Below are positions 6,404 through 12,095 of a stretch of 12,095 nucleotides of DNA, piece after piece. The first letter of the stretch is position 1. Each line of letters starts with the position of its first letter. The notes below the pieces were generated by a model that worked only from the letters and a program-made list of their open reading frames with translations, was not told the DNA's origin and searched no databases. Source of the DNA: Alphaproteobacteria bacterium (GTDB taxonomy: Bacteria > Pseudomonadota > Alphaproteobacteria > Micropepsales > Micropepsaceae); the NCBI GenBank assembly GCA_028869725.1, contig JAGWRJ010000769.1:1-12095 (forward strand), given 5' to 3'. Position numbers and translations under genes: made by a program.

Positions 6404-7699
6404 ATGTCGAATGTGGCCGTGATCGGCGCCCAATGGGGCGACGAAGGCAAAGGCAAGATCGTCGATTGGCTGAGTGCGCGCGCCGATGTCGTGGTGCGCT
6501 TCCAGGGCGGGCACAATGCCGGCCACACCCTCGTCATTGATGGTGTCACCTTCAAGCTCAGTCTGCTGCCCTCAGGTGTCGTGCGCCCGGGCAAGCTTGC
6601 AGTCATCGGCAATGGTGTGGTGGTTGATCCCTTCGCCTTTGCTGCCGAAGTCGAGCGCCTGCGCGGGCAGGGCGTGATGATTGCGCCCCAAAGTCTCGTA
6701 GTGGCGGAAAACGCCACCCTGATCCTGCCGCTGCACCGCGATCTCGACGAGGCGCGGGAAAATGCCGCCAGCGCCCAGGCGATCGGTACCACCAAGCGTG
6801 GCATCGGTCCGGCCTATGAGGACAAGGTGGGACGACGCGCACTGCGTGTCGTCGATCTGCGCGATCTGCAAAGCCTGCCGGCCAAGATTGAACGTCTTCT
6901 GTCCCATCACAACGCGCTGCGTCGGGGCATGGAGCTGGGCGAGATCAAGGTCGAGGACGTGCTCAATCCGCTCAAAGAAGTGGCTGCGAAAATCCTGCCC
7001 TTTGCCGGTTGCGCCTGGCGGCGTCTTGATGAGGCCCGCAGGCAGGGCAAATGGATCCTGTTCGAGGGCGCCCAGGCCGTGCTGCTCGATGTCGATCACG
7101 GCACCTACCCCTATGTGACCTCGTCCAATACCGTTGCCGGACAGGCAGCGGCCGGGGCGGGGGTCAGCCCGCGTGATATCGGCTACGTGCTAGGTATCGC
7201 CAAGGCCTACACCACCCGCGTCGGGCAGGGACCGTTTCCGACCGAACTCACCGATGCAACCGGAGATGAACTCGGGCGCCGTGGCGCCGAGTTTGGCACC
7301 GTGACGGGGCGCAAGCGGCGCTGCGGCTGGTTCGATGCCGTGCTGGTGCGCCAGACCGTCATCACCGGTGGCATCGATGGCATTGCGCTGACCAAGCTCG
7401 ATGTTCTGGACGGCTTTTCCGAAATCCGGCTGTGCACGGGCTACCGCCTTGACGGCACGTTGATTGATCATCTGCCCGCCGATGCGCTGGAGCAGGCGCG
7501 CTGCGAGCCTGTCTACGAGGTCATTGAAGGCTGGTCTCAGTCCACGCGTGGCGCGCGCAGCTGGGCCGATCTGCCAGCCCAGGCCGTCAAATATGTACGG
7601 CGTATCGAGGAGCTGATTGGCGCACCGGTGGCGCTCCTGTCGACGAGCCCGGAACGCGAAGACACCATCTTGGTGCACGATCCGTTCGTCGCCCGCTAG
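6404..7699 (+). CDS. purA: Adenylosuccinate synthetase
   Basis: Catalyses the GTP-dependent condensation of IMP and aspartate to adenylosuccinate, the first step from IMP to AMP; cytosolic homodimer. The 431-residue length is typical. Motifs in order: AVIGAQWGDEGKGKIVD at the N-terminus (GTP-binding/catalytic loop with the catalytic Asp), FQGGHNAGHTLV (catalytic His), IGTTKRGIGPAYEDK, EGAQAVLLDVDHGTYPYVTS, TTRVGQGPFPTE, GTVTGRKRRCGWFDAVL, and KLDVLDGF for guanine contact. The ATG at 6404 agrees with the family N-terminus; the ribosome binding site is poor (GGTACGG about 7 bases upstream, followed by an A-run). No key residue is missing. It lies downstream of serC-serA, with the two membrane genes placed between. 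A clear intrinsic terminator after the TAG is not visible. Confidence 0.97.
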   Translation: MSNVAVIGAQWGDEGKGKIVDWLSARADVVVRFQGGHNAGHTLVIDGVTFKLSLLPSGVVRPGKLAVIGNGVVVDPFAFAAEVERLRGQGVMIAPQSLVVAENATLILPLHRDLDEARENAASAQAIGTTKRGIGPAYEDKVGRRALRVVDLRDLQSLPAKIERLLSHHNALRRGMELGEIKVEDVLNPLKEVAAKILPFAGCAWRRLDEARRQGKWILFEGAQAVLLDVDHGTYPYVTSSNTVAGQAAAGAGVSPRDIGYVLGIAKAYTTRVGQGPFPTELTDATGDELGRRGAEFGTVTGRKRRCGWFDAVLVRQTVITGGIDGIALTKLDVLDGFSEIRLCTGYRLDGTLIDHLPADALEQARCEPVYEVIEGWSQSTRGARSWADLPAQAVKYVRRIEELIGAPVALLSTSPEREDTILVHDPFVAR

Positions 7700-7787
7700 C
7701 CAGGACAGGGTGACGTCGGTTCCCCCTTGCCTTTGCGCGTGAAAGCCCGGCAGGGTGGCTCTGCACATATTTTCCGAAGGTCCAGCC

Positions 7788-8762
7788 ATGCTCAAGACCC
7801 GTTTCACCGAAATGTTTGGCGTCGAGACGCCGATCACCTGTGGCGGCATGACCCGTGTGGGCAAAGCCGAACTGATTGCTCCCGTCGCCAATGCCGGAGC
7901 GTTGGGTTTTTTGACCGCGTTAACTCCGGGCTCGCCGGAAAAGCTGGTCGCCGAGATCAAGAAGACCCGGGAGATGACCGATAAGCCCTTCGGCATCAAT
8001 CTGACCATTCTGCCCACGATCACACCGGTGCCCTATGACGAATACCGCCAGGTGATCATCGAAAGCGGCATCAAGGTGGTTGAGACCGCCGGGAACAATC
8101 CGGCGCCACATCTTCCTGCCTTCAAGGCGGCGGGCGTCAAGGTCATTCACAAATGCGTCGCAGCCCGCCATGCGCTGAAGGCCGAAAGCATCGGCGTGGA
8201 CTGTGTCTCCATCGACGGCTTCGAGTGCGCAGGTCATCCCGGCGAAGATGACATTGGCGGCATGGTGCTGTTTCCGATCACTGCTGAAAAACTCAAGATT
8301 CCGGTGATCGCCTCGGGCGGCATTGCCGACGCACGCGGCCTTGTTGCCGCCCTCGCCCTTGGCTGCGAGGGTGTCAATATGGGCACCCGCTTTATGGCCA
8401 CCAAGGAAGCGCCGATCCATCAGCAGGTGAAGGAAGCCTTGGTCGCCAATGACGAGCGTGCCACCGACCTCATCTTCCGCACGTTGCACAACACGGCCCG
8501 CGTCGCGCGCAACAAGGTGAGCCAGGAAGTGGTCGCCATCGAGCGCCGTGGCAATGCCTCCTTTGATGACGTGCGCGAACTGGTTGCCGGCACGCGTGGC
8601 GCCAAGGTCTATGATTCCGGTGATACCGATTACGGCATCTGGTCCGCTGGCCAGACCCAGGGACTGATCCACGATATTCCAAGCTGTGCCGAACTTGTGG
8701 CGCGGATCGTGAGCGAAGCTGAAAAAATCATTCGCAGCCGCCTGAACGCCACCCTGGCCTAA
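7788..8762 (+). CDS. Nitronate monooxygenase-like flavin-dependent oxidoreductase
   Basis: 324-residue FMN-dependent TIM-barrel protein of the nitronate monooxygenase (2-nitropropane dioxygenase) / FabK-like family. Evidence: N-terminal FTEMFGVETPITCGGMTRVGKAELIAPVANAGALGF spread over the first 45 residues (flavin site), PFGINLT, KVIHKCVAARHALKAESIGVD, DGFECAGHPGEDDIGG where the His matches the family's active-site region, and PVIASGGIADARGLVAALALG followed by GVNMGTRFMAT (the FMN phosphate-binding segment). The ATG at 7788 has GAAGG 7 bases upstream; the frame opens earlier at GTG 7755 but the family begins at MLKTRF. The substrate is uncertain: propionate-3-nitronate detoxification is known for some members, and many others are uncharacterised. 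It converges on thiD with overlapping stop codons. Confidence 0.88.
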   Translation: MLKTRFTEMFGVETPITCGGMTRVGKAELIAPVANAGALGFLTALTPGSPEKLVAEIKKTREMTDKPFGINLTILPTITPVPYDEYRQVIIESGIKVVETAGNNPAPHLPAFKAAGVKVIHKCVAARHALKAESIGVDCVSIDGFECAGHPGEDDIGGMVLFPITAEKLKIPVIASGGIADARGLVAALALGCEGVNMGTRFMATKEAPIHQQVKEALVANDERATDLIFRTLHNTARVARNKVSQEVVAIERRGNASFDDVRELVAGTRGAKVYDSGDTDYGIWSAGQTQGLIHDIPSCAELVARIVSEAEKIIRSRLNATLA

Positions 8763-9604
8763 TGCCCGTGATGCGTGCCGGGTGCTGCCCGGCGCGTGCC
8801 GCGGTGCCTGTGCGCTCCAGGTTTGTCGGGCGCAAAGGCATGATTGAGCGGCCCATGACCGTGACCGAGACCCGGGGCCGTGCGGATGGCGCCCTGCAGA
8901 TAGCGACGTGCGCGTGCCACGGCTTGGGGCAGGACAAGCCCTTCGGCGAGGCCGCAGGCAATGGCTGTCGCGTAGGTGCAGCCGGTGCCATGGGTGTGGC
9001 GCGTTTTGAGGCGGGCAAAATCATAGCGCGCAATGCCACCTGACCAGACGAGGACATCTTCAAGCACGGGCTTTGTACTGTGTCCGCCCTTGATGAGGAC
9101 GGCGCTGGCGCCCAGGGCGATGAGGTGTCGGGCGGCAGCTGCACGGGCCTCGCTGGATCTTGGGCGCACGCCGAGCAGAGCGTAGGTTTCAGGAAGATTG
9201 GGGGTTATGAGACTGGCCTTGGGGATGAGGCAGGTCTTGAGCGCGCTGATCGCAGCCTCAGGCAGAAGTCGCCGCCCGCTCGTCGCCACCAGCACCGGAT
9301 CAAGCACGATGGGCACGCGCACCTGCGCCAGTTCGCGGGCGACGGCGCGCACGATCGCCGCTGAGCCCAGCATGCCGATCTTGATGGCATCAGCGCCGAT
9401 ATCATCCAGACAGGCCCTGATCTGGGCTGCGACCAGTTTGGGCGGCATCAGGGTGAGCGCGCTCAGTCCCTGGGTGTTCTGTGCAGTGACGGCGGTGACT
9501 GCCGTCATTGTGTAGATACCAAAGGCAGCGGCGGTCTTGATGTCGGCCTGGATGCCGGCCCCGCCGCCCGAATCCGAGCCGGCGATGACCAGAAGACGTT
9601 TCAT
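8759..9604 (-). CDS. thiD: Hydroxymethylpyrimidine / phosphomethylpyrimidine kinase
   Basis: Phosphorylates HMP and then HMP-phosphate to HMP-pyrophosphate, the pyrimidine half of thiamine; ribokinase-like fold, cytosolic. Motifs: LLVIAGSDSGGGAGIQADIKT at the N-terminus (split here as AGSDSGGGAGIQADIKT), VTAVTAQNT, DPVLVATSGRRLL, TPNLPETYALLG, LIKGGH, and HTHGTGCTYATAIACGLAEG with the GTGC anion hole and catalytic Cys. The 281 residues include a tail after GHGHGPLNHAF that is rich in Arg, His and Gly and goes some 20 residues beyond the usual end. The ATG overlaps the glmM stop in ATGA (9601-9604), so it is translationally coupled to glmM. The end interlocks with the stop of the convergent flavoprotein gene. 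Assignment is strong; the tail's role is unknown. Confidence 0.95.
   Translation of the reverse strand: MKRLLVIAGSDSGGGAGIQADIKTAAAFGIYTMTAVTAVTAQNTQGLSALTLMPPKLVAAQIRACLDDIGADAIKIGMLGSAAIVRAVARELAQVRVPIVLDPVLVATSGRRLLPEAAISALKTCLIPKASLITPNLPETYALLGVRPRSSEARAAAARHLIALGASAVLIKGGHSTKPVLEDVLVWSGGIARYDFARLKTRHTHGTGCTYATAIACGLAEGLVLPQAVARARRYLQGAIRTAPGLGHGHGPLNHAFAPDKPGAHRHRGTRRAAPGTHHGH
8774..8796. other. Strong stem-loop at the thiD / flavoprotein gene convergence
   Basis: CGTGCCGGG (8774-8782), loop TGCTG, CCCGGCGCG (8788-8796): a 9-bp stem with one G-T wobble. It starts 12 bases after the plus-strand TAA and lies inside the last codons of thiD on the minus strand. No U-tract follows on either strand, so it is not a canonical intrinsic terminator, but it may mark or protect the 3' end of the plus-strand message. 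Confidence 0.4.
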
Positions 9605-10947
9605 GCGGCAACAGAGCGGATGGTTGCGCAGATGTCCCGCACGACTTCGCGCACGAGCTTTTCGTCGTCACCTTCGGCCATCACGCGGATGACCGGTTCG
9701 GTGCCGGACTTGCGCACGAGAATACGGCCATGGCCGTTGAGCCGTTCACTCGAGGCGGCAATCTGCGATTTGACCCGTTCGTGCTCAAGCGGCGCGGTGC
9801 CGCTAAAACGGACATTTTCCAGAACCTGGGGCAGAGGTTCGAAGAGGTGCGCCGCCTGTGAGGCGGGCTTGCCTTCTTCGGCAATGACCGCGAGCACTTG
9901 CAGAGCCGCCACAAGCCCATCGCCGGTCGTACCAAAATCGCTGAAGACGATGTGGCCGGACTGCTCGCCGCCGATATTGTAACCGCCTTCGCGCATCATC
10001 TCGATGACATAGCGATCGCCCACAGCGGCACGGCCGAGTTTGAGATTGAGACTGGCGAGGAATTTGTCGAGCCCCATATTCGACATCACGGTCCCGACCA
10101 CGCCCGGGCCCTTGAGGTCACCACGCCGGCTCCAGGACTTGGCCATCAGTGCGAGGATCTGATCGCCGTCGATGATGCGGCCATGCTCGTCGCACATCAC
10201 GACGCGATCTGCATCGCCATCGAGTGCGATGCCGAAATCGGCGCGCATTTCACGTACCTTGGCGGCCATGGCATGTGGTGCGGTCGAGCCGCACTCAAAG
10301 TTGATGTTGAAGCCATCGGGGTTGACGCCGAGGGGGATCACTTCGGCTCCCAGTTCCCACAGGACTGCAGGCGCGACGCGATAGGCTGCACCATTGGCGC
10401 AGTCGATGACGATGCGCAGCCCCTCAAGGCTGAGATGGCGCGGAAAGGTGCGCTTGGCGAATTCGATGTACCGCGCCTGGCTGTCGTCGACACGTTTGGC
10501 GCGACCGAGTTTGGCGGGAAGGGCAAGTCCCTCCGCCAGGCCATTATCCATCAGCGCTTCGATCTGGCGCTCGGTATCGTCGGAAAGCTTGTTGCCGTCC
10601 GGTCCGAACAGCTTGATGCCGTTGTCATGATAGGGGTTGTGTGAGGCCGAAATCATCACCCCGAGATCGGCACGCAGCGAACGCACCAGCATGGCCACAG
10701 CGGGCGTGGGAAGTGGACCGAACTGGAAGACATCCATGCCCACGGCGGTAAAGCCTGCAACAAGGGCCGGTTCGATCATGTAGCCGGACAGCCGTGTGTC
10801 CTTGCCAATCACCACCCGATGGCGGTGCTCGCCGCGGGTAAAGAGCCGTCCGGCGGCCATGCCGACCTTCATGGCGATTTCCGGGGTCATCGGAAAGGCA
10901 TTGGCAAGACCCCGCACCCCGTCGGTACCGAAATATTTGCGCGACAT
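9601..10947 (-). CDS. glmM: Phosphoglucosamine mutase
   Basis: Interconverts glucosamine-6-phosphate and glucosamine-1-phosphate on the route to UDP-N-acetylglucosamine for peptidoglycan and LPS. The 448-residue length is standard. Motifs: YFGTDGVRGLAN at the N-terminus; the phosphoserine loop ISASHNPYHDNGIKLFG near residue 100; metal-binding ALDGDADRVVM near residue 240; sugar-binding GGEQSGHIVFSDFGTTGDG; and the phosphate-binding RKSGTEPVIRVMAEG close to the C-terminus. The ATG at 10947 is preceded by AGGGG 5 bases upstream and agrees with the family start. It lies 59 bases downstream of folP and is coupled to thiD by ATGA. The folP-glmM order is also seen in E. coli and, from published work, mobile sul2 genes often carry a glmM fragment, which makes this neighbourhood relevant to the adjacent folP. 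Confidence 0.97.
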   Translation of the reverse strand: MSRKYFGTDGVRGLANAFPMTPEIAMKVGMAAGRLFTRGEHRHRVVIGKDTRLSGYMIEPALVAGFTAVGMDVFQFGPLPTPAVAMLVRSLRADLGVMISASHNPYHDNGIKLFGPDGNKLSDDTERQIEALMDNGLAEGLALPAKLGRAKRVDDSQARYIEFAKRTFPRHLSLEGLRIVIDCANGAAYRVAPAVLWELGAEVIPLGVNPDGFNINFECGSTAPHAMAAKVREMRADFGIALDGDADRVVMCDEHGRIIDGDQILALMAKSWSRRGDLKGPGVVGTVMSNMGLDKFLASLNLKLGRAAVGDRYVIEMMREGGYNIGGEQSGHIVFSDFGTTGDGLVAALQVLAVIAEEGKPASQAAHLFEPLPQVLENVRFSGTAPLEHERVKSQIAASSERLNGHGRILVRKSGTEPVIRVMAEGDDEKLVREVVRDICATIRSVAA

Positions 10948-10966
10948 TGCGCCCCTATCCTCTCTT

Positions 10967-10980
10967 GGGCCTTATGGCCC
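10967..10980. other. Small hairpin in the folP-glmM gap
   Basis: GGGCC (10967-10971), loop TTAT, GGCCC (10976-10980): a 5-bp palindromic stem in the 59-base spacer between folP and glmM. There is no U-tract, so it is unlikely to terminate transcription. It could affect message processing between the two genes. Confidence 0.3.
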
Positions 10981-11006
10981 TTCCGCTGACATTCTAATCA
11001 AATGCT

Positions 11007-11837
11007 TCATAAGTCGTTAGCCATACCTGGTGCGGTGGCAGCATGGGGCCTTTCGAGCCGCTGCCACACCTTTGCTGCGTCGCGCAGGGCGGCCACATCG
11101 TGGGTCCGCACAAAGTCCGCTCCGCCGGCCAGCGCGAACAGCTCTGCTGCCAGGCTGGCCGGGCCGGCGGCCCGGGGCTCGGCCTTCACCAACTGGCGCA
11201 GGAAGGATTTGCGGCTCACCGAAATCAGCACCGGCCGGCCGAAGGCCGCCCTGAGTGCTCCGATCTGACGCAGCATCACAAACGAAGCCTCAGGATCGCT
11301 GCCGAGGAACATGCCCATGCCCGGATCAAGGATCAGCCGGTCGGCGTGGATTCCGGCCTGGATGAGCGCGCAAAGCCGCCGCTCGAAGAAACGGCACACG
11401 CGGTCATAGATCTCGGCGGCGGGGACGAACATCGGACGGGCAGGACCATGTCCCTGAACCGAATGCATGACGATGAGGCGGCACGAGCTTCCGGCAAGTT
11501 CGGGATAGAAGGCAGGATCGGCAAAACCCTGGATATCGTTGAGATAGCCTACATTGCGGGTAAGGGCCCAGCGCTGCACCGCCGTAGCAAAGCTGTCAAT
11601 CGAGAGGCGATGGGCATCGTCCTGGAACGCGTCGACGACGCTTGCAAGGCGGGCGATTTCGAGTTCCGGCGATACTGGCAGGGCATTGGGCGCCGATGAG
11701 GCGCCGCCCAGATCAAGCACGTCCGCGCCCTCGGCAAAGAGGGCACGGGCCCTGGAAAGGGCGGCCTCAGGTGCCAGGAAGTGACCGCCGTCGGAAAAGC
11801 TGTCGGCAGTGATGTTGAGGATGCCAAAGCTCTGCAT
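11007..11837 (-). CDS. folP: Dihydropteroate synthase of the Sul1/Sul2 type (chromosomal)
   Basis: Joins p-aminobenzoate to dihydropterin pyrophosphate to give dihydropteroate, the folate step targeted by sulfonamides. The 276-residue protein resembles Sul1/Sul2 far more than canonical FolP. Shared Sul-like segments include FGILNITADSFSDGG (residues 4-18), DLGGASSAPNALPVS (42-56) in place of the usual GGESTRPGA, SIDSF (79-83), VGYLNDIQGF (96-105), VMHSVQ (123-128), LILDPGMGMFLGSDPEAS (168-185), SVSRKSFLR (206-214), GPASLAAEL and VRTHD. General DHPS residues (Asn in LNIT, Asp in DPG, Lys in SRKS, Arg/His in RTHD) are kept. The ATG at 11837 follows GGAGG by 4 bases; a longer frame to 11966 runs into the insertion sequence and is rejected. 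Intrinsic sulfonamide tolerance is inferred from family behaviour, not shown. glmM follows on the same strand. Confidence 0.93.
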   Translation of the reverse strand: MQSFGILNITADSFSDGGHFLAPEAALSRARALFAEGADVLDLGGASSAPNALPVSPELEIARLASVVDAFQDDAHRLSIDSFATAVQRWALTRNVGYLNDIQGFADPAFYPELAGSSCRLIVMHSVQGHGPARPMFVPAAEIYDRVCRFFERRLCALIQAGIHADRLILDPGMGMFLGSDPEASFVMLRQIGALRAAFGRPVLISVSRKSFLRQLVKAEPRAAGPASLAAELFALAGGADFVRTHDVAALRDAAKVWQRLERPHAATAPGMANDL

Positions 11838-11840
11838 CGC

Positions 11841-11846
11841 CCCTCC
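11841..11846 (-). promoter_or_regulatory. Shine-Dalgarno site deciding the folP start
   Basis: On the minus strand GGAGGG lies three to four bases before the ATG at 11837. It fixes the start at this codon, matching the usual N-terminus of Sul/FolP proteins, and excludes the in-frame extension into the IS630 sequence. Confidence 0.8.
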
Positions 11847-11850
11847 AACC

Positions 11851-11877
11851 AAAAAGGGGAGGCTCTGCCTCCCCTTT
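11851..11877 (-). terminator. Intrinsic terminator-like hairpin in the folP 5' leader
   Basis: Read on the minus strand: AAAGGGGAGGC, loop AGA, GCCTCCCCTTTTT. The stem is 11 bp (11053-type positions are 11853-11863 and 11867-11877) and the U-run ends at 11851, only 5 bases before the folP ribosome binding site. On the plus strand the same hairpin has just three T after it, so termination is stronger toward folP. It may be the terminator of a gene formerly upstream, a barrier to IS read-through, or an attenuator of folP. Its second arm (CCTCC) could also pair with the folP GGAGG. Confidence 0.7.
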
Positions 11878-11910
11878 GCGCGTTGCGCTGATCCCGTCAG
11901 GGGTATCCTA

Positions 11911-12095
11911 GAGCGTTTCATGGTTTGACGGAAGCGTAGCCGGAGTTTCGGAAGTAGTTGGAACACTCAGCCGGCTCTATGGTCGCGACCAGGGAGCCGA
12001 TGTGGCGCCAGGTATCCTCGATCGTGCGCTGCTGAGCCATTCGCATCCAGTGTTTGATCTTTGAGAAGGCCTGCTCGATCGGGTTGAGATCGGGC
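11911..12095 (-). mobile_element. IS630-family insertion sequence, terminal part (continues beyond the window)
   Basis: The transposase-encoding element enters from the right edge. Its terminus is placed at 11911 because a TA dinucleotide (11909-11910), the usual target duplicated by IS630/Tc1-type elements, lies directly outside, and GAGCGTTTCATGG begins a plausible terminal repeat. The transposase stop lies only 7 bases inside this end. The other end, its inverted repeat and the second TA are outside the window, so the boundary is inferred from family behaviour. The element sits 73 bases from the folP start codon and is oriented toward it. Confidence 0.75.
11918..12095 (-). CDS. IS630-family transposase, C-terminal fragment (cut by the window edge)
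   Basis: The last 58 codons of a DDE transposase. The readable part starts PDLNPIEQAFSKIKHWM, the hallmark of IS630-family transposases, with the third catalytic acidic residue (Glu of NPIE). It continues with TIEDTWRHIGSL and AECSNYFRNSGYASVKP before TGA (11920-11918). Only the C-terminus is visible, so whether the gene is intact and the element active cannot be told. No frameshift is seen in this stretch. The frame is too short and incomplete to be found by simple start-to-stop searching. Confidence 0.88.
   Translation of the reverse strand, partial: PDLNPIEQAFSKIKHWMRMAQQRTIEDTWRHIGSLVATIEPAECSNYFRNSGYASVKP

Noticed and set aside
7755..7787. GTG start adding 11 residues to the flavoprotein
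   Set aside because: The ATG at 7788 has a GAAGG at good spacing and the family begins there.
7190..8023. 277-codon minus-strand frame spanning the purA end and the flavoprotein start
   Set aside because: Antisense shadow across two recognisable genes; no motif seen.
9898..10644. 248-codon plus-strand frame within glmM
   Set aside because: Antisense shadow of glmM with no recognisable domain.
11838..11966. In-frame 43-codon N-terminal extension of folP starting inside the IS630 sequence
   Set aside because: It translates the IS end and the hairpin out of frame, has no DHPS similarity, and the ATG at 11837 has a proper SD and matches the family N-terminus.
1..12095. CRISPR array, tRNA, rRNA, phage or defence genes
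   Set aside because: No repeat-spacer pattern, cloverleaf or relevant gene was seen; nearly all sequence is accounted for by recognisable housekeeping genes.

Overview
This 12.1 kb window looks like ordinary chromosome from a GC-rich alphaproteobacterium. The evidence is the alphaproteobacterial-type SerC (N-terminal PAVRPA...FSSGPCAKRPGW), a serC leader ahead of a serC-serA operon, a KefB-type antiporter, and a folP-glmM pair. The folP product is a Sul1/Sul2-type dihydropteroate synthase rather than the usual FolP. In published work (recalled, not searched) chromosomal folP genes of this type are known from the Rhodobiaceae, so a Rhodobiaceae/Parvibaculum-like host is a reasonable inference but is not proven here.

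Layout, left to right. Plus strand: the 3' part of a CPA2 (KefB/KefC-type) cation/proton antiporter (to 1228); a PhzF-family isomerase/epimerase-like protein (1347-2156); a 197-base gap with two GC hairpins, a good sigma-70-type promoter and a serC leader; serC (2354-3511) and serA (3515-5095), the first two steps of phosphorylated serine synthesis; a tandem pair of small membrane methyltransferase-like genes of the ICMT/PEMT type (5149-5730, 5727-6314); purA (6404-7699); and a nitronate monooxygenase-like flavoprotein gene (7788-8762).

Minus strand, read right to left from the window end: the 3' end of an IS630-family transposase (12095-11918) and the element's terminus (about 11911); a strong hairpin with a U-tract; folP of the sul type (11837-11007); glmM (10947-9601); and thiD (9604-8759), which overlaps glmM by ATGA. 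thiD and the nitronate monooxygenase gene converge with interlocked stop codons.

The genes serve central metabolism: serine, adenine nucleotides, folate, peptidoglycan precursor and thiamine. No CRISPR array, tRNA, rRNA, phage or defence system is visible, and I did not find an unknown multi-gene system. The most notable items are (i) the chromosomal sul-like folP next to glmM with an IS630 element directly upstream, (ii) a textbook intrinsic terminator inside the first 16 codons of serC, directly after an SD-masking leader hairpin, which suggests translation-coupled attenuation, and (iii) a terminator-like hairpin in the folP 5' leader.
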